From Terriglobia bacterium (GTDB lineage: Bacteria > Acidobacteriota > Terriglobia > Terriglobales > Acidobacteriaceae), in NCBI GenBank assembly GCA_020072645.1, contig JAIQGK010000006.1:186001-250000 (forward strand): a DNA stretch of 64,000 bases. Reading direction: 5' to 3'. How positions within the stretch are numbered: position 1 is the stretch's first letter; every line of letters starts with the position of its first letter. A program made the position numbers and the translations under genes. The notes beneath the pieces are model-generated. The model had not been told where the DNA came from. It worked only from the letters and a program-made list of their open reading frames with translations, and ran no database searches. This document shows, piece after piece, positions 43,498 to 53,176 of the stretch.

Positions 43498-45864
43498 TTG
43501 GGTTCAGCGATGAAGTTTTTCTCCAATTCGAGGCACGCAAAGCCCATCCCGTGGGGCCGTTGGATCAGGCTCAACGCGGTGTTGCTGGCATTGGTGTTCC
43601 TTGTGGGCCTGAGCTTTCCCGTTTCCACGCTGAGCCAGAAGCTGAATGACTTTTTCTTTCGCGTGCGGCGTCCGCTGCCGACTTCGACTCAGGTTGCGCT
43701 GGTGTTGATTGACGATGCCACACTGGAGCAGCATGGACGCTGGCCGTGGCCGCGCGCAGAACTGGCTAAGCTGATCCGCGCCGTGAGCGCGCAGAACCCA
43801 AAAGCCATTGGCGTGGATGTGCTTTTACCTGAGCTTGAGGACGAGCAGAATGATTCCGCGCTGGCCAGCGCCATACAGTCCGCTCCCAACCTTGTGCTGG
43901 CGGCTAAAATTTCCACGTCGCCCACCGGCAATTTGTGGATGGATCCGCTTCCCCGCTTTGCGCAGGCCGCTAAAGGCGTAGGGCACGTACAGGCAATCAT
44001 CGACTTTGACGGCCTCTGCCGCAGCATTCCCGTGCAGGAACCAAGCGCGGACGGAGTGCGGCCAGCGTTTGCGCTCAAGCTGGCTGAACTGGCCAAGCCG
44101 GGAGTGCTCCCCAAAAAAATTGTCCTCGACACAAACTTGCCCGGCGTCGAACGCATGGCAACGCTGCCGCCTATGCTTATTGATTATCGTCCGCAGTTTG
44201 AGCCGGGAGAGTCGAATCCGCCTTTCGTCGTGGTCTCGGCAGGCGATCTGCTGGCTGGGAAGGCCGCGCCGCAACTGGCGGGCAAAGCTGTATTAATCGG
44301 CTTTGGCGGAATCGACATCAGTGACCGACTTATCACTCCCGTCAGCAACCAGCTTCCGATGCCTGGCGTGGAGATCAACGCTAATGTGGCAGACATGGCT
44401 TTGAGCGGAAGGATCCTGTCACAGATTGGCAACTTCGGCCAGGTCACGCTTTTAGTCTTGATGAGCGTCGCTTCTCTCTGGGTGGTAGTGCGATATCCGG
44501 GCGTGCGCGGACTGCTGGTTCTCGTCGGCATGCTCGCTGGCGTTTATGTGGCAGCATATTTCCTGTTTGCGGATTTTCACCGCCTGCTGGCCTATGGCCC
44601 ATTGTTGGTCGCCGGTGTTTTGGCTGCGCCAATCGCGCAGCTTGAGAATCTGCTAATCGTCGATCGCGAAGTCACGTCGCGCCTGCAGCAGCTTCGCCAC
44701 GCTATCAGTCCTCACTATGGACAGCTCAAGCCAGCGCACCCCGGCGACGATCTCGCCAAATGGCCCGCCTCTGACCGGCTGCATTGGAAGCTGGCTGCGC
44801 TTAAAGACCTGCAAGCGGAACTGTCGTCGCTCTATTCCTTTAACCAGACGCTGCTTGAAACCATGAATGAAGGCCTTGCCGTTTATAGCGCTGACGGCGC
44901 GCTGCTTTTCAGCAATGAAACGTGGAAAGCGTTTTGCGTCCGTCATTCACTTACGATGGACAAGCTTTCGGGCGTAACGCAACTTGCCGGTGGATGGCAG
45001 GAACTGGCGACATTGTCTCCGCAGCCGGCATCCTGGGCGGAGAATGAAGTGTCGCTCGATGAAGAGTTGTGGCTCTTCCACGCGGTCCGGCTGCCGTGGA
45101 CTTCTTTTGCTGAAGCGGGCGCTCTGCTGTTGATCGCAGAAGACATCACGGCCCGCCGCCAGCGTGACCAGGCACGATCCGAGGCCCTGAGTTTTGTCAC
45201 GCATGAGCTGCGCACTCCGCTCATCTCCATTCAGGGTTTTTCTGAATTGCTGATGCGCTATCCCAACTCTCCGGCAACGCGTGAAGCTCCTTCTACCATC
45301 TTTCGCGAGACGAATCGCCTGGTAGCCATGATCAATACGTATCTTGAAGTCCTGCGGCTGGATGCTGGAGCGCGGCCATTGCGACTGGCACGCACCAGCA
45401 TCAGCACCATGGTGGAGCATGTGCAAAAAGTGGTGCAGCCGCTGGCTGTGGCAGCCAAGATCACGGTCCGGGCAGAACTGGATTGTGATGATGGATTTGT
45501 GCAGTGCGATGAGACCCTGATCTCCGGCGCTCTGCTCAATCTGGTCAGCAATGCCATCAAATACGGAGCCGGCGGGACGGAAGTCCTCATGCGCGTGCAT
45601 TCTTCCGGCGACGAAGTCCAGTTTGAAGTGCAAAACTCCGGCCCGGTGATACCGGAAGCCGAATTGCAGCAATTATTTGAACGCTTTTATCGTCCCGCCC
45701 GCAGCGAATCCATTCCCGGGTGGGGCCTGGGGCTAAGTTTTGTCCGCCGCATCTCACAGCAACACGGCGGAAGGGTCCATGTAACTAGCAATCAATCTGC
45801 AGGCACCACGTTCGCATTTACACTGCCGCGCGGCGCCTGTGAAGTCTCTGAGGTGACACCATGA
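43498..45864 (+). CDS. CHASE2-domain sensor histidine kinase
   Basis: 788 residues. TM1 at about 28-46, an extracytoplasmic CHASE2 sensor (about 55-300, VALVLIDDATLEQHGRWPWP), three TM helices (about 315-375), a PAS-like segment (TLLETMNEGLAVYSADGALL), HisKA with the phospho-histidine near 569 (FVTHELRTPLISI) and HATPase (LLNLVSNAIKYG, GWGLGLSFVRR). The start may be TTG 43498 (AAGGA 6 nt upstream) or ATG 43510. It forms a two-component pair with the NtrC regulator and overlaps the FecR gene by 4 nt. Confidence 0.92.
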   Translation: MGSAMKFFSNSRHAKPIPWGRWIRLNAVLLALVFLVGLSFPVSTLSQKLNDFFFRVRRPLPTSTQVALVLIDDATLEQHGRWPWPRAELAKLIRAVSAQNPKAIGVDVLLPELEDEQNDSALASAIQSAPNLVLAAKISTSPTGNLWMDPLPRFAQAAKGVGHVQAIIDFDGLCRSIPVQEPSADGVRPAFALKLAELAKPGVLPKKIVLDTNLPGVERMATLPPMLIDYRPQFEPGESNPPFVVVSAGDLLAGKAAPQLAGKAVLIGFGGIDISDRLITPVSNQLPMPGVEINANVADMALSGRILSQIGNFGQVTLLVLMSVASLWVVVRYPGVRGLLVLVGMLAGVYVAAYFLFADFHRLLAYGPLLVAGVLAAPIAQLENLLIVDREVTSRLQQLRHAISPHYGQLKPAHPGDDLAKWPASDRLHWKLAALKDLQAELSSLYSFNQTLLETMNEGLAVYSADGALLFSNETWKAFCVRHSLTMDKLSGVTQLAGGWQELATLSPQPASWAENEVSLDEELWLFHAVRLPWTSFAEAGALLLIAEDITARRQRDQARSEALSFVTHELRTPLISIQGFSELLMRYPNSPATREAPSTIFRETNRLVAMINTYLEVLRLDAGARPLRLARTSISTMVEHVQKVVQPLAVAAKITVRAELDCDDGFVQCDETLISGALLNLVSNAIKYGAGGTEVLMRVHSSGDEVQFEVQNSGPVIPEAELQQLFERFYRPARSESIPGWGLGLSFVRRISQQHGGRVHVTSNQSAGTTFAFTLPRGACEVSEVTP

Positions 45865-46739
45865 AAAACAAATCGATTTTTTCGCTCATCGGCTTAGTGC
45901 TGTTTTGCGCGGCTGCCGTAGCCCAGGAATCGCAGCAAGCGGCTACCGCCAGCGCGCCTTATGCCGGAGCTACAATTTCCGACTTCAAAGGGAAGGTCAG
46001 CATACAGCTTCCCGCACAGGCGTTTGCAGCGCCTGTTCGAGGCGAAATCCTGCCCCCGGATACGACCGTGAGCACAGACGAGGGACGCCTGCTGCTGAAG
46101 CTCTCTGACGGAAGCGACGTGCTGGTGCGCGCCCACACCAAGCTCTTGTTGAAGCAACCGGAAGCCAGCGGCTGGAAATATTTTCAGCTCCTGATGGGCC
46201 GCGTGCGCACGCAGATTCAAAAGCGCATGGGCGGATCGCCGGCTTTCCAGATCGGTACGCCCAGCGCGGTCATTTCCGTGCGCGGAACAAAGTTTGACGT
46301 TGAAGTTGACCGTCGCGGCTTCACTGAAGTTGACGTGGATGAAGGCGTGGTGGAAATGGAAGCCGTGACGGGCCGCGGCCAGTCCGTGCTCATCACCGCA
46401 GGCTTCTCCAGCCGAGTAGGCATGGAGGGCGGGCCGGAAGCGCCCCGACCCACACAGGATTTGCGTCCGCAGCTTGACCGCCCCAGCCGCCACGACAACG
46501 GAAGTACGTCGAGTGACGATGACGATCCCATCAAGAGCCTGCGCATCGCTGACCAACGCGATCCAGGCGACCACCACGGTGGTGGCGATCCAGACAGCGG
46601 CGGCCATTCGTCTGGGTCGGGGGACGGAGACCATTCATCCGGACCGGGTTCTGGATCCGGCTCCGATGGCGGTTCGGGATCTGACGGCGGCAGCGGCGAC
46701 CATCATGATCACGGTGGAAAACCGCCGGAGCTGATTTAG
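45861..46739 (+). CDS. FecR-domain exported protein with low-complexity tail
   Basis: 292 residues. A signal peptide (IFSLIGLVLFCAAAVAQ) precedes a FecR-type domain (EILPPDTTVSTDEGRLLLKL, FQIGTPSAVISVRGTKFDVEV) that here is periplasmic without the cytoplasmic anti-sigma part. The last 90 residues are a G/S/D/H-rich repeat (GSGSGSDGGSGSDGGSG) that may bind metal or the cell wall. It overlaps the CHASE2 kinase by 4 nt. CHASE2 and FecR domains recur together, so it may feed the sensor. Confidence 0.88.
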   Translation: MKNKSIFSLIGLVLFCAAAVAQESQQAATASAPYAGATISDFKGKVSIQLPAQAFAAPVRGEILPPDTTVSTDEGRLLLKLSDGSDVLVRAHTKLLLKQPEASGWKYFQLLMGRVRTQIQKRMGGSPAFQIGTPSAVISVRGTKFDVEVDRRGFTEVDVDEGVVEMEAVTGRGQSVLITAGFSSRVGMEGGPEAPRPTQDLRPQLDRPSRHDNGSTSSDDDDPIKSLRIADQRDPGDHHGGGDPDSGGHSSGSGDGDHSSGPGSGSGSDGGSGSDGGSGDHHDHGGKPPELI

Positions 46740-46769
46740 TCGAACCGCAATTTACCAAGCAGCCTCTGA

Positions 46770-46811
46770 CTGCGGCCGATGTTCAGATTCGAGGACAAGG
46801 CCGCAGTTTTT
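46770..46811 (+). terminator. Rho-independent terminator of the signalling operon
   Basis: CTGCGGCC (46770-46777) pairs with GGCCGCAG (46799-46806) around a 21-nt loop, followed by TTTTTGTTTG. It lies 30 nt after the FecR stop. Confidence 0.75.
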
Positions 46812-47242
46812 GTTTGTCCACCGAGTTGCACGTGAACCTGTGTCCGGAAGACACGCTTTCCGAGTTGGATTTACTCACCAGCGCTTTTCAACAAAACCAG
46901 AGTTGCTGAAACTAAAGGGTTTAGTAACGGTCCCAAATTGGCCCTTCGACTGCATTATCCCATCGCAAGTCAGCATAGATTCCCCTGTGCTACTTCGCCA
47001 CTGAAAGGAAAAAAGGTACAAGCCTGAAAAGCTTTCCCCAAGCTCTGAACTCTGCCGCTGTTGCCGCGCATGTTCCGCTGCATCGTCGCACCAGAGGTCC
47101 GTTGTCTTGGCGAATACCCGGGCATGTACAAGGGAGCGATGATACGACGGAGTCGCGCCTCTATCAGGACGATGTTCATAGTACTCTACTAACACAACGC
47201 CACTCGATCGAATCCTCAGACATTTTTATTCTTGGAGGCCCA
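46812..47242. other. Intergenic region before the DUF4382 lipoprotein
   Basis: About 430 nt. No gene supported; an in-frame extension of the lipoprotein to 47102 lacks a ribosome-binding site and would bury the signal peptide. Only the GGAGG at 47234-47238 is clear. Confidence 0.6.
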
Positions 47243-48580
47243 ATGAAACGGGTTTATTTGTTCACACTACTATGCGTGGTGTTTGCTTTGTTGCTGACAG
47301 GTTGCGGAGGCGGTGGTACCACCAACCAGGTTTCCACGGGTGCGGGACAAGTCGTCCTGCAGACTGGCGACGCCCTCAATGACCAGATTGCAAAGTTTGA
47401 GCTCAACATCAGCTCGATTACCCTTACCGGCGTGAGCCCAACTGCGACCACAGCGAATTTGCTGGCAAAACCAGCCGAAGTTGAATTTTCACATCAAGCC
47501 GCCACTTTTGAGCCGCTGACCCTGGCTAACCTGCCGCCAGGCACCTACAACGGAGCCACCATCACCGTAACCGGCGCTGAAGTTGTGGTGCTCAATGCCG
47601 GCGTTCCAACAAAAGTTCCAGCTACAATTTCCAGCGGCACAGTGTCCGTGACCTTCGCTAACATCACCGTCACGACGACACCGCTGTTCCTGAACTTTGA
47701 TCTTGATCTGGCAGGCTCCGTGGTCTTGAACGGAACGCCGATCACTTCAGCCACCATTACTCCCAAATTCAATGTGACTTCAGCTGCCACGCCGCCGGTC
47801 GGCAATGAAGGCAATGAAGATCACGATAACGGAGAAATGGACGACGTTCACGGCAGCGTGAAATCCATCAGCGCTCCAAATTTCACCATCACCACCAATA
47901 CAACTGACATCACGTTTGCCACCGACGCGAACACCCGGTTCAAGGATGGCATCACGCAGTTGTCTGACTTGAAAGTTGGCGACATTGTTGAAGTTGACGC
48001 TATCACCAAGAGCGATGGCACCAAACTGGCGACCAAGGTCGAAAGAGAAGGTCCCCAGGCTGGTGAAGAAGTGGAAGGTCTGATCTCGGCACTGGATAAT
48101 CCGCTGACAAAGATCACGGTTATCCATCAGGAAGACTCAACCGGCAACTCCAACTCGCCCGTTACAGTTGATATCGGCGTGAATGCCAGCACAGTTTACA
48201 GCGTGCGCGCAGACAAGCTGAATGTTACCGCTCCGGCGTTTGACGCAACCCACATTGGCAAAGGCCAGCGCATTGAAGCTGATTCCAGCACCAGTGCTCC
48301 TGCCGTCCTGGCCAACAAGGTCAAGCTGCGCGAGCAGGCCTTGATCGGTACGGTTGCGGCTTCACCGGCTCCGACCGCTTCAGGCTTCACGATCACTATC
48401 AGTCCAACGTCCGCCTTCGGTACTTTGAGCGGCGCGACCAGCGTGGCGGTAACGTTCGCCAACGGCGCAACTCTTAAGACGACTCCTGTGGCTGGAGCCA
48501 CCATCCGCGCACGCGGCCTGGTGTTCTTCAACGCCGGAACTTATTCGATGATTGCGGTCCGCGACGACGACAATCACTAA
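47243..48580 (+). CDS. Lipoprotein with DUF4382 and DUF5666-like domains
   Basis: 445 residues. MKRVYLFTLLCVVFALLLTGC ends in a lipobox (LTGC), followed by a glycine-rich spacer. The DUF4382 domain (about 30-185) has VVLQTGDALNDQIAKFELNI and LPPGTYNGATITVTGAEV. A DUF5666-like barrel (about 200-290; HGSVKSISAPNFTIT, LKVGDIVEVDAITKSDG) repeats more loosely to the C-terminus. GGAGG at 47234 fixes the start. Likely an outer-membrane-anchored surface protein; function unknown. Confidence 0.85.
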   Translation: MKRVYLFTLLCVVFALLLTGCGGGGTTNQVSTGAGQVVLQTGDALNDQIAKFELNISSITLTGVSPTATTANLLAKPAEVEFSHQAATFEPLTLANLPPGTYNGATITVTGAEVVVLNAGVPTKVPATISSGTVSVTFANITVTTTPLFLNFDLDLAGSVVLNGTPITSATITPKFNVTSAATPPVGNEGNEDHDNGEMDDVHGSVKSISAPNFTITTNTTDITFATDANTRFKDGITQLSDLKVGDIVEVDAITKSDGTKLATKVEREGPQAGEEVEGLISALDNPLTKITVIHQEDSTGNSNSPVTVDIGVNASTVYSVRADKLNVTAPAFDATHIGKGQRIEADSSTSAPAVLANKVKLREQALIGTVAASPAPTASGFTITISPTSAFGTLSGATSVAVTFANGATLKTTPVAGATIRARGLVFFNAGTYSMIAVRDDDNH

Positions 48581-48607
48581 ACAGTGTTCCTCTACCCCTC
48601 AAACCTT

Positions 48608-48639
48608 GACGGCCTGTTTGCGCAGGCCGTCGTTTTTTT
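48608..48639 (+). terminator. Rho-independent terminator after the lipoprotein gene
   Basis: GACGGCCTG (48608-48616) pairs perfectly with CAGGCCGTC (48623-48631), 6-nt loop, followed by GTTTTTTT. Confidence 0.9.
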
Positions 48640-48660
48640 ATGTCGCTTCGCTCCAAACCG

Positions 48661-48807
48661 CTAGTGTGGTGTCTCAAATACCTACAAAGAGTTGGCCTGA
48701 TACTTGCTTGCCCAAAAGATTATTCCGCGCAGCCGAGGGCGGCTGCGGTCCACAATGATTTGTTTTATTGCATGCATTGTCGAGTTATTTCAGAGACACC
48801 ACACTAG
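48661..48807. mobile_element. MITE-like element with 15-bp perfect terminal inverted repeats
   Basis: CTAGTGTGGTGTCTC (48661-48675) and its exact complement (48793-48807) bound 147 nt without a gene. Inside is an 8-bp hairpin CGCAGCCG/CGGCTGCG near 48729-48748. The outer CTAG is palindromic, so it may be target duplication rather than repeat. The length and structure fit a non-autonomous miniature transposable element; no transposase with matching ends is in the window. Confidence 0.7.
48692..48708 (+). promoter_or_regulatory. Sigma-54-like promoter motif inside the MITE
   Basis: TTGGCCTGATACTTGCT keeps the -24 TTGGC and -12 TTGCT blocks of the sigma-54 consensus with GG and GC exactly 10 nt apart. 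Only the bases after GGC deviate. It points toward the BNR-repeat gene at 49359. Confidence 0.4.
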
Positions 48808-48949
48808 AGAGCTTTCTGATTGGGAACATTTGTCGGCTCCTGATGCAGCGGGCTCGCCGCTATTCCAGTACTTGGTATTTAGTACTTAGTATTTGACGGA
48901 CCAAGCCCACTCAATAGGCAAATCATTGTGTCCTTCTCTGGAATGCGAC

Positions 48950-49060
48950 CCTGCCTGGCAGGGGACATTCTCTTCGGGCGCCTTCGACTTGTCCTCATCC
49001 GCCGTTGTCGGCACTCCGCGCTGCGCCAGTACGGCAGGGCAGGGGACATTTTCCGGTTGC
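48950..49060. repeat. Short direct repeats in the region before the BNR-repeat gene
   Basis: GGCAGGGGACATT appears near 48957 and again near 49038, each followed by a C/T-rich stretch. The region 48808-49340 has no supported gene; open frames here lack ribosome-binding sites and family features. Confidence 0.5.
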
Positions 49061-49358
49061 GCCCAAACGTCTTGCCTGTCTCTTGTCTGTCCCTGTTTTC
49101 CCTAGGCGAATAAAATACGATACAATCACACCCGGCGATAAGTGTTTTTAGGTGGCTCTGCTGCCCAGGCGGCGGCAAAAATGGTCTTTCAAAAGTAAGT
49201 AGATCGGTCTTAAGTCCCAGCAGTCAGGACCGTTTTGTCTGTTACCCAAAGAGTGAAATCGGCAATCGGAACAGCTGAAAAATTGAACGCGAATTGCAAG
49301 TTGCTCTCTAACACCCGTATCATTACCCGCTTGGCCCTACATAAGGAGTGTGTCCGCT

Positions 49359-52300
49359 ATGGTCCTCCGCAGTCGTGTGTTTGTTTTGGCATTGATCTGT
49401 CTTTTCACCACCGCATTTGCCCAGTCACCCAAGAACCCTCAGACATCTGAAGACAAGCAAAACAAGAAGCCTGCCGGCGCTCCGGCTAAAAGATCGGCCA
49501 CCAAGACAGTGGCTCCGGCACAAACACCGCCGCCCGCAACGGGACAGATTGACGAAAAAGTTTTTGGCGCGATGCGCTGGCGACAGGTAGGGCCATTCCG
49601 TGGCGGGCGCGTACTGGCCGTGACCGGCGTACCGGGCGAGCCAAACGTTTTCTATTTTGGCGGAGCTTCCAGCGGCGTATGGAAGAGCACTGATGCGGGC
49701 ACGAACTGGCAGCCGCTGTTTGATAGGCAACCTATTGCCTCGATTGGCGCGATTGCTGTGGCGCAATCTGACCACAACGTGATTTATGTAGGCTCCGGCG
49801 AAGCGTGCATTCGCGGCAACATTTCTTACGGCAACGGCGTTTACAAATCAATAGACGCGGGCAAGACGTGGAAGAACGTTGGCCTGAAAGATACGCAGCA
49901 TATCGGTGCGCTGATAATTGATCCCAGAAATCCTAATGTGGTTTTTGTGGCTGCGCTGGGCCACGCGTATGGGCAGAATGAAGAGCGCGGCGTCTTCCGC
50001 ACGACTGACGGCGGCGTTACGTGGCAAAAAGTCCTATACAAGGACAACAAGACTGGGGCGATCGACGTGGTGTTTGATCCCAACAACGCCAACACGTTAT
50101 TTGCGTCGTTGTGGGAGGTCTATCGCAATCCCTGGAGCCTGAACAGTGGCGGTCCCGGCAGCGGACTGTACAAATCCACTGATGGTGGGACCACGTGGAC
50201 GCACATTGAGGGACACGGCCTGCCAGCGGGAATCATGGGGCGGATTGGCGTCTCGGTTTCCGGTGCAGACTCAAACAAGGTTTACGCGATGGTGGAATCA
50301 AAAGAAGGCGGGTTGTATCGCTCAGACGACGGCGGCGATAACTGGATACGCATGAATGAAGATGGCCGCCTGCGCCAGCGCGCATGGTACTTCAGCCATA
50401 TCTTTGCCGATCCAAAATCGGCGGACACGGTTTATGTGCTGAATACCGGAATGTTCCGCTCCACGGATGGCGGGCGCACTTTCAGCCTGCTGCCCGCGCC
50501 GCATGGCGACCATCACGGGCTGTGGATTGATCCTGACAATCCTGATCATTTGATTAACGGCAATGACGGCGGCGCAACTGTTTCACTCGACGGGGGCCGC
50601 ACGTGGTCCACGCAATACAACCAGCCGACGGCGCAGTTCTACCACGTGATTACCGACAATCGCTGGCCGTATTACATCTATGGCGCGCAGCAGGATAATT
50701 CCACCATCGCCATTAAGAGCTATGACGATGATGGGGTGATTGGCCGCCAGGATTGGTATGCCGTGGGCGGCGGCGAGAGCGGATATATTGCGCCGTATCC
50801 ACCTGATCCGAATATTACATTCGCGAACGCTGAGGCATTTACTTCGCGCTTTGATAAGCGTACGGAGCAGGTGGTGGACATATCAGTCTGGCCGCTGGAT
50901 GTTTCCGGCAACGGCGCGGAGAAATTGCTGCATCGCTTCAACTGGACATCGCCACTCATGATTTCACCGCACGATCCCAACACGCTGTATACCGCGAGCG
51001 AGATGGTGTTCAAGTCCACCAATGCAGGACAGAGCTGGACGGCGATCAGCGGCGACCTGACGCGCAACGACAAGAGTAAACAAAAACCATCCGGAGGGCC
51101 GATTACGCTGGACATTACCAGCGTTGAATATTACGACACGATCTTTGCGCTGGCGGAGTCGCCGCTTAAGAAAGACACAATCTGGGCCGGCACAGACGAC
51201 GGCCTGATCCAACTCACTACCGATGGCGGCCAGCACTGGGCCAACGTGACACCCAAAGACATGCCGGAATGGAGCATGATCAGCATCATTGAGCCGTCAC
51301 ATCACGATCCCAATACCGTGTACGTTGCCGTTGATCGGCATAAGTTTGATGATTTTCGTCCGCTGATTTTCCGCACCAGGGACAACGGCAAGAGTTGGAT
51401 CCTGACGGCCAATGGAATCCCGCAAGGTTCATACGTTCGCTCCGTAAGGGAAGACCCCAAACGCAAAGGCCTGCTCTATGCGGGAACGGAAACCGGCGTT
51501 TACTTTTCCGTGGATGATGGCGGCCATTGGCAGCCGCTGAAGCTGAACCTGCCGGCAGTGCCAGTTCATGATCTCGAAATTCATGGCGATGACCTGATTG
51601 CCGCCACCCACGGGCGCGCTTTCTGGGTGCTGGATGACATTACTCCGCTGCGGCAGCTGGACTCAGTATCCTCCTCGGCAGAGATGGTCCTGTTTAAGCC
51701 GGAGACGGCGTTGCGCCTGCATTTGCCGACTGACATTGAGCGGCGCGGGCCAGTAGGGGACAATCCGCCGCCGGGAGCGATCATTAACTATTACTTCAAG
51801 ACTGCGCCGAAAGATGAAGTAAAGCTTGAGATTGTTGATTCGGCTGGCAAAGTGGTTCGAACGCTTTCCAGCAAGGAAAAGAAAGGCGACGAGCAGCCGC
51901 CAGAATGGCCCGACCAGGTGAAGGAAGTCACCACGATTCCCGCCGCAGCCGGCATGAATCGATACGCTTGGAACCTGCGCTGGGAGCCGCCGGTAAAAAT
52001 TCCCGGAGCGTTTTACAGCGACATCGGCCCGCAAGGCCCACTGGTGCAGCCCGGGCAATACACCGTGAAGCTGACATCGGGGAAGCAAAGCGTTTCACAG
52101 CCGCTGGAAATTGTGATGGACCCGCGGACTAAAAACATCAATCCTGACGATCTGCGCAAACAGTTTGAACTGGCGGCACAGGTGAACCAGGCGAACAATG
52201 ATTTGCATCGCGCGGTGAACCAGGTGCGAACCATGCGAGCTGAAATCAAGACCGTCCAGCAGCGATTTGACGATGATCCGAAAATGAAAGCTTTAATTGA

Positions 52301-52616
52301 ACAAGCCGCCGCGCTGGATAAGAAAATGGCTCCGGTTGAGGAACATCTGATCCAGGTAAACATGAAGGGATCAGAAGCGAACCTGGCATTCCCTAACATG
52401 CTGAATGAGCAGTTGGATTCTTTCAGCGCCATTGTGCAAGCGGGTGACAGCGCGCCCTCTGCGCAGCAATATGAAGTGTTCAAGATGCTGCGCAGCCAAC
52501 TGGACGACCAACTGGCGGCATGGAAGCAGCTTATGTCCACGGATGTGCCGGCGTTCAATGAAGCCATGAAAAACAGCAATACGCCGGCGCTGTACTTACC
52601 GCCGGAAGGCGAGTAA
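49359..52616 (+). CDS. Secreted VPS10/BNR-repeat (Asp-box) beta-propeller protein
   Basis: About 1085 residues. A signal peptide (SRVFVLALICLFTTAFAQ) and P/T/K-rich linker precede a large sortilin-like beta-propeller with many Asp-box motifs: STDAGTNW, SIDAGKTW, TTDGGVTW, STDGGTTW, SDDGGDNW, STDGGRTF, SVDDGGHW. A C-terminal beta-sandwich and helical part (about 800-1080; ELAAQVNQANNDLHRAVNQV) follows. Such proteins are annotated as exo-alpha-sialidase or glycosyl hydrolase, but the activity is unproven. AAGGAG at 49341-49346 leaves ATG 49359 as the best start; GTG 49350 is too close. Confidence 0.88.
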   Translation: MVLRSRVFVLALICLFTTAFAQSPKNPQTSEDKQNKKPAGAPAKRSATKTVAPAQTPPPATGQIDEKVFGAMRWRQVGPFRGGRVLAVTGVPGEPNVFYFGGASSGVWKSTDAGTNWQPLFDRQPIASIGAIAVAQSDHNVIYVGSGEACIRGNISYGNGVYKSIDAGKTWKNVGLKDTQHIGALIIDPRNPNVVFVAALGHAYGQNEERGVFRTTDGGVTWQKVLYKDNKTGAIDVVFDPNNANTLFASLWEVYRNPWSLNSGGPGSGLYKSTDGGTTWTHIEGHGLPAGIMGRIGVSVSGADSNKVYAMVESKEGGLYRSDDGGDNWIRMNEDGRLRQRAWYFSHIFADPKSADTVYVLNTGMFRSTDGGRTFSLLPAPHGDHHGLWIDPDNPDHLINGNDGGATVSLDGGRTWSTQYNQPTAQFYHVITDNRWPYYIYGAQQDNSTIAIKSYDDDGVIGRQDWYAVGGGESGYIAPYPPDPNITFANAEAFTSRFDKRTEQVVDISVWPLDVSGNGAEKLLHRFNWTSPLMISPHDPNTLYTASEMVFKSTNAGQSWTAISGDLTRNDKSKQKPSGGPITLDITSVEYYDTIFALAESPLKKDTIWAGTDDGLIQLTTDGGQHWANVTPKDMPEWSMISIIEPSHHDPNTVYVAVDRHKFDDFRPLIFRTRDNGKSWILTANGIPQGSYVRSVREDPKRKGLLYAGTETGVYFSVDDGGHWQPLKLNLPAVPVHDLEIHGDDLIAATHGRAFWVLDDITPLRQLDSVSSSAEMVLFKPETALRLHLPTDIERRGPVGDNPPPGAIINYYFKTAPKDEVKLEIVDSAGKVVRTLSSKEKKGDEQPPEWPDQVKEVTTIPAAAGMNRYAWNLRWEPPVKIPGAFYSDIGPQGPLVQPGQYTVKLTSGKQSVSQPLEIVMDPRTKNINPDDLRKQFELAAQVNQANNDLHRAVNQVRTMRAEIKTVQQRFDDDPKMKALIEQAAALDKKMAPVEEHLIQVNMKGSEANLAFPNMLNEQLDSFSAIVQAGDSAPSAQQYEVFKMLRSQLDDQLAAWKQLMSTDVPAFNEAMKNSNTPALYLPPEGE

Positions 52617-52794
52617 AGTGTTGGTTTAGAGCGGGTTAGAACCTCAGAAGTGCCTGCCTGGGCTAAAAATACTGTGCCCGGCAGGCATCTTTTCAGGCGT
52701 ATTATGAAACAAAGAACTGAGGCCGAAGCTGCTGTCGGATTTTACGGTCCTTTTGTAAGTGCTCCCATCCGTTTGTTGCCACAAGGAGTCATCC

Positions 52795-53172
52795 ATGCGC
52801 GCGATCCTTTTCGTTGACGATCATGAAGTGCTGGCGCGATTGAGCTGCGAAATTCTGGAAATGCAGGGCTATCGTGCGGTGAGCGCTTACAACGGGACAG
52901 AAGCCCTGAAAAAGTTCGACGAAGAAGACTTCGACATTCTGGTGACTGACTTCCGCATGGACGGCATGAACGGCGTTGAGCTTGCCAAAAAAGTCCATGA
53001 AAAGAATCCTGACGTTCCGGTAATCATCGTTACTGGTTATGGCCCTATTGACGGTGGCAAGGACGTTGCCGCTTGCCTGCAAAAAGAAGACCTCTTTCCC
53101 GCGCTGCTGGAAAAAATCAAGATGTTCCTTGGTGAAAGAGAGCCGCGTCCGCAAGAAGTAAAGACAGCTTAA
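52795..53172 (+). CDS. Stand-alone response-regulator receiver domain protein
   Basis: 125 residues, receiver only: D8-D9 (LFVDDH), phospho-acceptor D52 (LVTDFRMDGMNG), switch T80 (IIVTGYG) and K97 in CLQKEDLF, which replaces the usual K-P. AAGGAG at 52783-52788 fixes the ATG at 52795. No kinase is adjacent. It is followed by a long inverted repeat. Confidence 0.9.
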   Translation: MRAILFVDDHEVLARLSCEILEMQGYRAVSAYNGTEALKKFDEEDFDILVTDFRMDGMNGVELAKKVHEKNPDVPVIIVTGYGPIDGGKDVAACLQKEDLFPALLEKIKMFLGEREPRPQEVKTA

Positions 53173-53176
53173 GCTT

